A stretch of DNA of 41,260 bases from Flavobacteriales bacterium (GCA_008016945.1 SSGN01000007.1:1-41260); one strand, 5' to 3'. Numbered from the stretch's first letter, positions 34,067 through 41,100 are shown. The notes: generated by a model from the letters alone, not told the origin. Program-made: numbers and translations.

Positions 34067-34074
34067 TATCTTTG
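34067..34074 (+). promoter_or_regulatory. -7 promoter box of the antitoxin-toxin pair
   Basis: TATCTTTG, exact TAnnTTTG, 7 nt before the ATG at 34082. Confidence 0.55.
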
Positions 34075-34081
34075 ATAGACC

Positions 34082-34327
34082 ATGGACATCCAGGTGCTCA
34101 AGCTCCAACTGGTCAGGGAATTGGTGAATACCAACGATGGCCCTTTGCTCGTCAAGATGATGCGGCTGTTGGAGCTTCTGCGCACAAAAGGATCCGAGGC
34201 GATCGATCAACGCGGAGAGGAACTGTTGGCCGCCGCTGCGCAGTTCGGCGAGTCGGCTTATGGCGATGACGAGCCCGACATCAGCGGGCTGATCCTGAAG
34301 GAACCGAACCCCAACTACGGTGAATGA
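34082..34327 (+). CDS. Putative antitoxin paired with a MazF/PemK-type toxin
   Basis: An 81-residue protein without a domain I recognise. It is largely helical and acidic towards the C-terminus: LKLQLVRELVNTNDGPLLVK, MMRLLELLRTKGSEAIDQRG, then ESAYGDDEPDISGLILKEPN. Size, acidic tail, its place directly upstream and the 4-nt ATGA overlap with a PemK-like toxin gene all fit an antitoxin whose C-terminus wraps around the toxin. No classical AbrB or ribbon-helix-helix DNA-binding motif is seen at its N-terminus. A -7 box lies 7 nt upstream of the ATG. The frame is intact, whereas the toxin frame is interrupted. Confidence 0.7.
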   Translation: MDIQVLKLQLVRELVNTNDGPLLVKMMRLLELLRTKGSEAIDQRGEELLAAAAQFGESAYGDDEPDISGLILKEPNPNYGE

Positions 34328-34656
34328 AGGCCGGTGACGTGGTGCGCTGGTCGTTCGTGCAGCAGGATGGACAACGGAAGTTGCGCCCTGCTGTGGTCAT
34401 AGCGGTGGTTCCCCCATTCAACGATCTGCTGGTCTGCGCTGTGAGCACGCAGTTGCACCGGCGGGAGGAAGGGCTTGACGTGCTCGTGGATGCAAAGCAT
34501 CCGGACATCCGTCGAATGGGCTTGAATTTCCCGAGCCTGATCCGGATCGCCTAGTTGGCCACTCTACCCGACAAGGTGATCCAGGGCAGCATCGGTGAGG
34601 TCTCTGGATCGACGTTGGCAGAGATCCGCCAGCGCCTACGGAATTGGCTGGCCTGA
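34324..34656 (+). pseudogene. MazF/PemK-type toxin gene interrupted by an in-frame TAG
   Basis: The first 76 codons encode a PemK/MazF-like N-terminus: KAGDVVRWSFVQQDGQRKLR, PAVVIAVVPPFNDLLVCAVS and NFPSLIRIA, matching the beta-barrel endoribonuclease fold (G-D-V and R-P-A-V-V motifs). A TAG at 34552-34554 stops it at 76 residues. The same frame then continues without a break as LATLPDKVIQGSIGEVSGST and LAEIRQRLRNWLA to a TGA at 34654-34656. That is the C-terminal half expected of the family (S-x-I-R-x-x-x-L-x-T-L, G-x-I-G-x-L/V). Read through, it would be ~110 residues, the normal length. A point mutation from AAG, CAG or similar is the simplest cause. The antitoxin upstream is intact. Confidence 0.8.
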
Positions 34657-34689
34657 AGGTGTGCCTTTCGAGCGGAGGATCTAGCATCG

Positions 34690-34718
34690 ATACAAACCTT
34701 CCCCATCGCGATGTAACG
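34690..34718 (+). promoter_or_regulatory. Copper-regulon operator candidate, copy 1
   Basis: It begins ATACAAACCTTCCC and ends TGTAACG, with ATC/ATA-type bases between. The copy at 37848-37876 has the same 14-base start, the same TGTAACG end and the same spacing. It lies 48 nt before the HMA protein ATG and 19 nt before a -7-like GACCTTTG (34738-34745). CAAACC and GTAACG sub-sites are 20 bp apart, as for AraC-type direct repeats. Confidence 0.65.
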
Positions 34719-34766
34719 ACCCGCCCCCGGGGCCTCCGGACCTTTGTGCCGTTCGATCGCACTACC

Positions 34767-35012
34767 ATGAACACCCAAGCCACACTTCCCGCCACCGAGC
34801 GGTTCCGCTTCACCACCACCGGCATCACCTGCGGCGGCTGTGCCAACAGCGTGCGCACCATCCTGGGCCGGCTGCCCGGTGTGCTGCATGTGCAGGTGGA
34901 CGTGGCCGGACACTCCGCCGAAGTGGAGGTGGAGCGCGGTAGCATCACCCGCGAGGAGCTGGCCGCCGCCCTCAAGCCGTCCGGCTACGCGCTGATCCCC
35001 GCCAACGCCTGA
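34767..35012 (+). CDS. Heavy-metal-associated domain protein, CopZ-like copper chaperone
   Basis: An 81-residue cytosolic HMA protein. FRFTTTGITCGGCANSVRTI carries the Cu+-binding CxxC in the loop before the first helix (Cys22 and Cys25), and the rest (LGRLPGVLHVQVDVAGHSAE, LAAALKPSGYALIPANA) completes the beta-alpha-beta-beta-alpha-beta fold. It should bind Cu+ and pass it to the CopA pump whose gene begins 4 nt after its stop, in one operon. The 29-nt copper element lies at 34690-34718 upstream. The ATG is at 34767; the open frame back to 34644 overlaps the end of the toxin pseudogene and has no homology. Confidence 0.92.
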   Translation: MNTQATLPATERFRFTTTGITCGGCANSVRTILGRLPGVLHVQVDVAGHSAEVEVERGSITREELAAALKPSGYALIPANA

Positions 35013-35016
35013 ACCC

Positions 35017-37458
35017 ATGGCCAACACCACCACCATACTCCTGCCCGTGGAGAACATGGACAGCGAGCATTGCGCGCTGATCGTGGACAAGGCCGTGGGC
35101 GGCGTGCCCGATGTGCAGGCATACCACGTGGAGCTGAACAACCGCCAGGCCGTGCTGGTGAGCGAACGGCCCGTGGACGCCGTGCGCAACGCGGTGAAGG
35201 CCATCCGCGACAACGGCTACGAGGTGCCCGTGCTCAAACGCACCTTCCCCGTCACCGGCATGACCTGCGCCAGCTGCGTGGCCAGCGTGGAGAGCATGCT
35301 GCAGGCCACGCCGGGCGTGCTCCGCGCCGCGGTGAACCTCGCCACCAACAGCGTGCTCGTGGAGTACGTGCCGGGCGTCACCGACGAACTGCGGATGCGC
35401 GCCGCCATCCAAAGCATCGGCTACGACCTGGTGATCGCCAGCGAGGCCGATGCCGCCGCCGACCTGGAGCGGATCGCCCGCGAACGCATGGCCGCGCTGA
35501 AGCGGCGCCTCTGGGCCTCCATCGCCCTGAGCATCCCGGTGATGGTGGTGGGCATGGGCTTCATGCACGCGCCGTGGTCGCCGTGGGTGCAATGGCTGCT
35601 GGCCACGCCCGTGGTGCTCGTCTTCGGCCGGCAGTTCTTCGTCAACGCGTGGAAACAGGCGAAGCACCGCAGCGCCAACATGGACACGCTCGTGGCGCTC
35701 AGCACCGGCGTGGCCTACCTCTTCAGCGTGTTCAATACCGTGTGGCCAAGCTTCTGGACCAGCCGCGGGCTGGAGGCGCATGTGTACTTCGAGGCCGCCG
35801 CCGTGGTGATCACCTTCATCCTGCTCGGCAAATTCCTGGAGGAACGCGCCAAGGCCGGCACCGGCAGCGCCATCAAGAAGCTCATGGGCCTGCGCCCGAA
35901 CACCGTGATGCGCGAAGGTCCCGACGGCCATGCCGTGGAAACGCCCATCGCCGACGTGAACGTGGACGACATCCTGCTGGTGCGGCCCGGCGAGAGCATC
36001 GCGGTGGACGGCGTGGTGATCGGCGGCGAGAGCTACGTGGACGAGAGCATGATCAGCGGTGAACCCGTGCCCGTGCTCAAGACCGAAGGCGCATCCCTGC
36101 TCGCCGGCACCATCAACCAGAAAGGCAGCTTGCGCATGCGGGCGCAGAAGGTGGGCGCCGCCACGCTGCTGGCGCAGATCGTGCGCACCGTGCAGGAGGC
36201 GCAGGGCAGCAAGGCCCCCGTGCAGAAGCTCGTGGACAAGGTGGCCGCCGTCTTCGTGCCCGTCGTCATCGGCATCGCGCTGCTCAGTGCCGTGGCGTGG
36301 TGGATCCTCGGCGGCGAGCACGCCTTCACGCAAGGGCTGCTCGCACTCGTCACCGTGCTGGTGATTGCCTGCCCCTGCGCGCTGGGCCTCGCCACTCCCA
36401 CGGCCATCATGGCCGGCATGGGCAAGGGTGCCGGGCACGGCATCCTCATCAAGGACGCCGAAAGCCTCGAGCGCGCCCGCAACATCACCGCCATCGTGCT
36501 CGACAAGACCGGCACCATCACCGAAGGCAAGCCCGCCGTCATCGAGGCCATCGGCCTGGACGACGCCGAAGCCGCCGCAGCCCTGCTCGCCATCGAATCG
36601 CGCTCCGAGCATCCGCTGGCGGAGGCGGTGGTGAGGCATCTGAGCCCTCACCCCCGGCCCCTCTCCGGGGGAGAGGGGAGCGATCCGCGTGTGGATGTTG
36701 CCTTTGAAAGTCTCACCGGCAAAGGCGCCAAGGCCACCATCGGAGGCACGCCGTGGATCGTGGGCAACCGCCGCCTGATGGAAGAGCACGGCATCGCCAT
36801 CACCGGCAAGTGGCGCGAGCAGGAACAGCGCTGGCAGGAAGGCGCACACACGGTGATCTGGCTCGCCGACAACAAGCAGCTGCGCGCCGCCGTGGCCATC
36901 GCCGACCGCATCAAGCCCTCCGCCAAGGAAGCCATCGCCCGCCTGAAGGCCAGCGGCATCGCCGTGTACATGCAGACCGGCGACGCGCGCCGCACCGCCC
37001 AGGCCGTGGCCCGCGAAACGGGCATCGACGACTTCCGCAGCGAAGTGCTGCCCAAGGACAAGGCCGCCTTCGTCGCGGGGCTGCAGCAGATGGGCCACGT
37101 CGTCGCCATGGTGGGCGACGGCATCAACGACAGCGAGGCCCTCGCCAAGGCCGACGTGGGCATCGCCATGGGCCAGGGCAGCGACATCGCCATGGACGTG
37201 GCCCGCGTCACCCTCATCGGCTCCGATCTCACCAGCATCCCCAAGGCCATCACCCTCTCGCGCAAGACCGTGCGCCTCATCCGCCAGAACCTCTTCTGGG
37301 CCTTCATCTACAACATCATCGGCATCCCCATCGCCGCCGGCGTGCTCTACCCCGTCAACGGCTTCCTGCTCGACCCCATGATCGCCGGCGCCGCCATGGC
37401 CCTCAGCAGCGTCAGCGTGGTGAGCAACAGCTTGCGGCTGCGGTGGGTGAAGCTGTGA
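35017..37458 (+). CDS. copA: Copper-translocating P1B-type ATPase
   Basis: An 813-residue Cu+ exporter of the inner membrane. Two N-terminal HMA-type domains: the first (~5-70) lacks the first Cys (NMDSEHC), the second (~75-145) has MTCASCVASV. Then come eight helices with the A-domain ISGEPVPV, the CPC ion site in VLVIACPCALGLATPT, the phosphorylation site DKTGTITEG, the HP locus SEHPLAEAV and GDGIND. The Cu+ signatures FIYNIIGIPI and MALSSVSVVSNSLRLR are also present. The N-domain carries an inserted SPHPRPLSGGEGSDPRVDV-type segment directly after SEHPLAEAVVRHL, encoded by a GC-rich palindromic repeat (36646-36680). It follows the chaperone gene by 4 nt. The large minus-strand open frame opposite it is a shadow. 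Confidence 0.96.
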   Translation: MANTTTILLPVENMDSEHCALIVDKAVGGVPDVQAYHVELNNRQAVLVSERPVDAVRNAVKAIRDNGYEVPVLKRTFPVTGMTCASCVASVESMLQATPGVLRAAVNLATNSVLVEYVPGVTDELRMRAAIQSIGYDLVIASEADAAADLERIARERMAALKRRLWASIALSIPVMVVGMGFMHAPWSPWVQWLLATPVVLVFGRQFFVNAWKQAKHRSANMDTLVALSTGVAYLFSVFNTVWPSFWTSRGLEAHVYFEAAAVVITFILLGKFLEERAKAGTGSAIKKLMGLRPNTVMREGPDGHAVETPIADVNVDDILLVRPGESIAVDGVVIGGESYVDESMISGEPVPVLKTEGASLLAGTINQKGSLRMRAQKVGAATLLAQIVRTVQEAQGSKAPVQKLVDKVAAVFVPVVIGIALLSAVAWWILGGEHAFTQGLLALVTVLVIACPCALGLATPTAIMAGMGKGAGHGILIKDAESLERARNITAIVLDKTGTITEGKPAVIEAIGLDDAEAAAALLAIESRSEHPLAEAVVRHLSPHPRPLSGGEGSDPRVDVAFESLTGKGAKATIGGTPWIVGNRRLMEEHGIAITGKWREQEQRWQEGAHTVIWLADNKQLRAAVAIADRIKPSAKEAIARLKASGIAVYMQTGDARRTAQAVARETGIDDFRSEVLPKDKAAFVAGLQQMGHVVAMVGDGINDSEALAKADVGIAMGQGSDIAMDVARVTLIGSDLTSIPKAITLSRKTVRLIRQNLFWAFIYNIIGIPIAAGVLYPVNGFLLDPMIAGAAMALSSVSVVSNSLRLRWVKL
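36646..36680. repeat. Palindromic repeat inserted in frame in copA
   Basis: CCTCACCCCCGGCCCCTCTC leads into a perfect 9-bp palindrome: CCCCTCTCC (36658-36666), GGG loop, GGAGAGGGG (36670-36678). It encodes SPHPRPLSGGEG in the N-domain. I recognise the sequence type (PHPRPLS...GE) as a dispersed GC-rich repeat seen in many bacterial genomes, usually between genes. Confidence 0.75.
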
Positions 37459-37494
37459 ACGGCGGATATATGAATGGGTGAGAAGGGTGAGAAA

Positions 37495-37570
37495 GTGAAG
37501 GTGGTGAGAAAGTGAGGAAGTGAGAATGGTACGGCCTTCTCTTCACCTTCACCACTCTCACCACCTTCAC
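37495..37570. repeat. Long imperfect inverted repeat downstream of copA
   Basis: GTGAAGGTGGTGAGA (37495-37509) and TCTCACCACCTTCAC (37556-37570) are perfect 15-bp arms. The inner part continues with imperfect pairing of purine-rich (GTGAGAAAGTGAGG) and pyrimidine-rich (CTTCACCTTCACC) tracts. The left arm consists of degenerate repeats of GTGAGAAAGTGA. It may act as a transcription barrier for copA, although no T-run follows. Confidence 0.65.
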
Positions 37571-37625
37571 CGCACTATCGGATCACGTAGGGCAGGTGGC
37601 ACGTGAAGTAGAAGGATGCTTTGGT

Positions 37626-37806
37626 GGGCGTGCCCCTTTTCCTCCTCGCAACGGCCCACGCACGGGTCGGGTGCTCCGCTGTAGCTGCTTCGTGTCCGCC
37701 GGCATCCACGGCGCTACGGGGTCTGCTCGTTCCTCGCAGCCTCCGCGCTGCACGTGGCTGCACGGTGGCCCCTTCAGCAGGCTGCCGCTGCGCCCCCTCA
37801 CGCGGG
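37626..37806 (+). repeat. Structured intergenic repeat element of Bacteroidota type
   Basis: Starts GGGCGTGCCCC and ends CCCCCTCACGC; GCGTG (37628-37632) can pair with CACGC (37799-37803). The block GGGTCGGGTGCTCCGCTGTA follows near 37663, then GCAGCCTCCGCGCTGC (hairpin, 37737-37752) and CAGCAGGCTGCCGCTG (hairpin). The interior has several GC-rich hairpins and no ribosome start. It resembles variable intergenic repeats I recall from Bacteroidota genomes with GGGCGT..., GTCGGG..TCCGCT and CCCT..ACGC blocks. Confidence 0.6.
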
Positions 37807-37847
37807 CATTCCGCAAGTCCCGTCGAGCATCGCTCTATCACGCCCCC

Positions 37848-37876
37848 ATACAAACCTTCCCAATAATGTTGTAACG
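37848..37876 (+). promoter_or_regulatory. Copper-regulon operator candidate, copy 2
   Basis: Begins ATACAAACCTTCCC and ends TGTAACG, matching the 34690-34718 copy at both ends with identical length. It lies 46 nt before the ATG at 37923 and 20 nt before a -7-like TTGTTTTG (37897-37904). Confidence 0.65.
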
Positions 37877-37922
37877 CCTCCGCCTGCCCAAGGCCCTTGT
37901 TTTGTACCCAGAAAGCAAGCCC

Positions 37923-38783
37923 ATGAACACCCTGAACCTCTTTTCCTCCGTGGCCGCACTCCTCGTGCTGGCAACGAGCAACGCACAGGACGGATCCCAC
38001 GTTAACGGGATCAAGAACGCACGCACCGTCACCGTGGCCGTGAACGGCGACTGCCCGATGTGCGAAAAGACCATCGAGAAGGTGGCCTTCGTGAAGGGCG
38101 AGGCCACCGCCGATTGGGACGTGGACGCCAAGACCGCGCAGATCACCTTCGACAGCACACGCACGAACCTGGACGCCGTGCTGAAGCGCATCGCCCTGGC
38201 GGGATACGACAACGAGCGTTACCTGGCGCCCGAGGCGGCCTACGCCGCGCTGCCCGGCTGCTGCCAGTATGAGCGCAGCCTCAAGCCTTCGACCGCTGCG
38301 GAGCCCGCGCACGATCACAACGCTCATGTCGCCACACCGGTGGCGCAGAACGAAGCAGGTCCGTTCGATGCGGTGCTCGCGGCCTACTTCCAACTGAAGG
38401 ATGCGCTGGTGGCCTCGGACGCCACTGCCGCGAAGAAGAAGGCCGTGGCGCTGGACGGCATCATGCATTCCGTGGACGCGACATCGCTGACCCCGGAGCT
38501 GCAAGGCACCTGGACCGAAGTGATGAAGGCGGTGATGGAGCACCTGCATCCGCTGGGCACCACCGATGACCTGGAGAAGCAACGCGCGCTCTTCGCCAAG
38601 CTCACGCCCGGTATGCTGCAGCTGGTCAAGGCCGCACCAACGGCGCAACCGGTCTATCTGGACCATTGCCCCATGTACAGCGGAGGCGCGGATTGGCTCA
38701 GCCGTGAGCAGGCGATCAAGAACCCTTACTACGGCGCAGCGATGCTCAGCTGCGGAAGGGTGAAGGAGACCATCGCGAAGTGA
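37923..38783 (+). CDS. Exported HMA and DUF3347 copper-binding protein
   Basis: A 286-residue exported protein: signal peptide MNTLNLFSSVAALLVLATSN then AQ; an HMA-like domain (~33-95) with the metal pair in VNGDCPMCEKTI (C44, C47); a histidine-containing linker (EPAHDHNAHVATP, ~122-134); and a DUF3347 domain (~140-286) with LDHCPMYSGGADWLSREQA and YYGAAMLSCGRV. DUF3347 is a Bacteroidota periplasmic domain regularly found in copper and silver efflux clusters. It probably collects Cu in the periplasm and delivers it to the multicopper oxidase encoded 22 nt downstream. The second copper operator lies upstream. ATG 37923 is chosen since it opens a clean signal peptide. Confidence 0.88.
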   Translation: MNTLNLFSSVAALLVLATSNAQDGSHVNGIKNARTVTVAVNGDCPMCEKTIEKVAFVKGEATADWDVDAKTAQITFDSTRTNLDAVLKRIALAGYDNERYLAPEAAYAALPGCCQYERSLKPSTAAEPAHDHNAHVATPVAQNEAGPFDAVLAAYFQLKDALVASDATAAKKKAVALDGIMHSVDATSLTPELQGTWTEVMKAVMEHLHPLGTTDDLEKQRALFAKLTPGMLQLVKAAPTAQPVYLDHCPMYSGGADWLSREQAIKNPYYGAAMLSCGRVKETIAK

Positions 38784-38805
38784 GGGAGGCCCGAAGCCGA
38801 TCGAC

Positions 38806-41100
38806 ATGGTCCCATTGCGGATGATCCCTTCCATGCGGTACCTGCCATTGATGCTCGCGCTGCTGACGGGACCTGTCCGGGCGCAGACCGCACAGCATGC
38901 GGCGCTGGGCACTTCCCACCTGACCGACGGCTTCACCCCGAAGGTGACGCGTTACGACCTGGTGATCACCGACACGCTGGTCAACTTCACCGGCAAGACC
39001 CGCAAGGCCTACGCGGTGAACGGCGGCATCCCCATGCCCACGCTCACCTTCACCGAGGGCGATACCGCGCTGATCGTGGTGCACAACGCCATGGCCAAGG
39101 AGGAGGCCTCGTTGCACTGGCACGGCCTCATCCTCCCGTACCGCTACGATGGCGTGCCCTGGCTCACCACCGCGCCGATCAAGGCGGGCGAGACCCAGGT
39201 GTACAAGTTCCCGCTGGTGCAGAGCGGCACCTACTGGTACCATTCGCACACGGGTCTGCAGGAGCAGAACGGCATGCACGGCGCGCTCATCATCCACAAG
39301 CGGAACGCGCCACCGATGCCCGAGCAGGTGGTGATCCTGAGCGAGTGGACCGACATGAAGCCCAAGGAGGTGCATCGCCGCCTGCATGCGGCCAACGACT
39401 GGAGCGCGATCAAGAAGCACCAGCTGCGGCCCGGTACGGTGCAGAGCTACAGCGATGCGGTGAAGGACGGTGCGCTGGGCACCAAGCTCACCAACGAGTG
39501 GAAGCGGATGAACGCCATGGACGTGAGCGACGTGTACTACGACCTGTTGCTCGCCAACGGCCGCCCGGAGGACGAGGCCCCGCAGCTGAAGGCGGGCGAC
39601 CGCGTGCGCATCCGACTCATCAACGGAGGTGCGAGCAGCTATTTCTGGATCACCTACGCCGGTGGGAAGATGACCGTGGTGGCCAGCGACGGCATGGATG
39701 TGGAGCCGGTGGAGGTGGACCGCTTCATCATGGGCGTGGCCGAGACCTACGACATCATCGTGACCCTGCCGGCGGATGGCGTGAGCTACGAACTGCTCGC
39801 CACCAGCGAGGACCGCGTGCGCTCCACTTCAGTGTGGCTCGGTACGGGGATCCGTCAGCTCGCCGCGCCTTTGAAGCCCTTGAAGTACTTCGAGGGCATG
39901 AAGATGATAAACGACATGATGCGCATGAACGGCGACCTCGACGACATGGGCATGCACATGAGCCTGCAACAGATGGACATGAACGTGGTGATGTACCCGG
40001 AGATCATAGGCGACAAGGACGCCACGCATACCGAAGGTGCGGGACATGATCATGGTGGCGATCGCTACAACAGTAACGCGCTCTCGGAGATCATCACGCT
40101 GAACTACGCGATGCTGCGCTCGCCCACGCCCACCGCGCTGCCGCCGGGTCCGGTGAAGGAGTTGAGGTTCACGCTCACCGGCAACATGAACCGGTACCTG
40201 TGGGCCATCGACAACAGGACCGTGAGCGAGACGGACCGCATCCTGATCCGCAAGGGCGAGAACGTGCGGGTCATCCTCACCAACAACAGCATGATGAGGC
40301 ACCCCATGCACCTGCACGGCCATTTCTTCCGCGTGGTGAACGGGCAAGGCGATCGTGCCCCGCTGAAGAACGTGCTCGACATCATGCCCATGGAGACGGA
40401 CACCATCGAGTTCGCCGCCACGGAAGAAGGCGATTGGTTCTTCCATTGCCACATCCTCTACCACATGATGAGCGGAATGGGCCGGGTGTTCACCAACCCT
40501 GCGGCACAGCCCGATCCCGCGTTGCCCGACGCGCGCAAGGCACAGCGTCGCTTCGAGCGCGAGGACAAGGCCTGGCATTTCATGGGCATGAGCGACTTCG
40601 CCTCCAACGGCATCGACGGCGAGGCCATGCTGCAGAACAAGCGGTGGAGCCTGCAGACGGAATGGCGCCTGGGCTACAACGCCATGCACGGACAGGAGGT
40701 GGAGGCCCACTTCGGGCGCTACCTCGGCGGGATGCAGTGGTGGTTCCCCAATGTCGGCATCGACTGGCGCACCCGCGAGGAGCACGGCGAAAGTCCCGAG
40801 GACAACCTGTTCCGGCAGAACAACACGAAGGACGGTCGTCATGTGGCGCACATCGGCTTCCAGTACACGCTGCCCATGCTGCTCGTGCTGGATGCCCGCA
40901 TCGACACCGATGGCCGCCTGCGCGCGCAGCTGATGCGCGAGGACATCCCGCTCACGCCGCGCCTGCGCCTGGACCTGATGGGCAACAGCGACTACGAGTA
41001 CATGGCCGGCCTGCGCTACGTCTTCGACAAGTCGTGGGCCGTGCGCGGGCATTACGACAGCGACATGGGCTGGGGTGTTGGGGTGGTGATCAGCTATTGA
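38806..41100 (+). CDS. Multicopper oxidase with beta-rich C-terminal domain
   Basis: A 764-residue exported oxidase, probably oxidising Cu+ to the less toxic Cu2+ in the periplasm. All four copper motifs are present: SLHWHGL (~102), YWYHSHTGLQEQ (~144), HPMHLHGHFF (~499) and HCHILYHMMSGM (~547). A Met/His-rich stretch (GMKMINDMMRMNGDLDDMGM, then HMSLQQMDMN and AGHDHGGD, ~364-415) resembles substrate-copper binding inserts of CueO/CopA-type enzymes. After the oxidase fold, ~170 residues (from ~600) form alternating strands, such as WSLQTEWRLGYNAMHGQEV and AVRGHYDSDMGWGVGVVISY, reminiscent of CopB-type outer membrane barrels. The start may also be ATG 38821 or 38833 (MRYLPLMLALLTGPVRAQ). It is co-transcribed with the DUF3347 gene. 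Confidence 0.92.
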   Translation: MVPLRMIPSMRYLPLMLALLTGPVRAQTAQHAALGTSHLTDGFTPKVTRYDLVITDTLVNFTGKTRKAYAVNGGIPMPTLTFTEGDTALIVVHNAMAKEEASLHWHGLILPYRYDGVPWLTTAPIKAGETQVYKFPLVQSGTYWYHSHTGLQEQNGMHGALIIHKRNAPPMPEQVVILSEWTDMKPKEVHRRLHAANDWSAIKKHQLRPGTVQSYSDAVKDGALGTKLTNEWKRMNAMDVSDVYYDLLLANGRPEDEAPQLKAGDRVRIRLINGGASSYFWITYAGGKMTVVASDGMDVEPVEVDRFIMGVAETYDIIVTLPADGVSYELLATSEDRVRSTSVWLGTGIRQLAAPLKPLKYFEGMKMINDMMRMNGDLDDMGMHMSLQQMDMNVVMYPEIIGDKDATHTEGAGHDHGGDRYNSNALSEIITLNYAMLRSPTPTALPPGPVKELRFTLTGNMNRYLWAIDNRTVSETDRILIRKGENVRVILTNNSMMRHPMHLHGHFFRVVNGQGDRAPLKNVLDIMPMETDTIEFAATEEGDWFFHCHILYHMMSGMGRVFTNPAAQPDPALPDARKAQRRFEREDKAWHFMGMSDFASNGIDGEAMLQNKRWSLQTEWRLGYNAMHGQEVEAHFGRYLGGMQWWFPNVGIDWRTREEHGESPEDNLFRQNNTKDGRHVAHIGFQYTLPMLLVLDARIDTDGRLRAQLMREDIPLTPRLRLDLMGNSDYEYMAGLRYVFDKSWAVRGHYDSDMGWGVGVVISY

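Larger units (their letters stand above)
37459..37922. other. Gene-free region between the two copper operons
   Basis: 464 bases hold three separate structures: an imperfect long inverted repeat (37495-37570), a structured repeat element (37626-37806) and the second copy of the copper operator (37848-37876). Long minus-strand open frames here are by-products of high G+C. A short minus-strand tail reading FYFTCHLPYVIR ends at 37575 but has no recognisable gene behind it. Confidence 0.5.

Noticed and set aside
34972..37098. A 708-codon open frame on the minus strand opposite copA
   Set aside because: It lies wholly antisense to a complete CopA with all catalytic motifs; its translation is a His/Ala/Gly/Val-rich product typical of an antisense frame in G+C-rich DNA.
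37575..38936. A 453-codon minus-strand open frame across the gene-free region and the DUF3347 gene
   Set aside because: Antisense to the DUF3347 gene and through the structured repeat. No family similarity and a low-complexity Arg/Gly/His-rich product.
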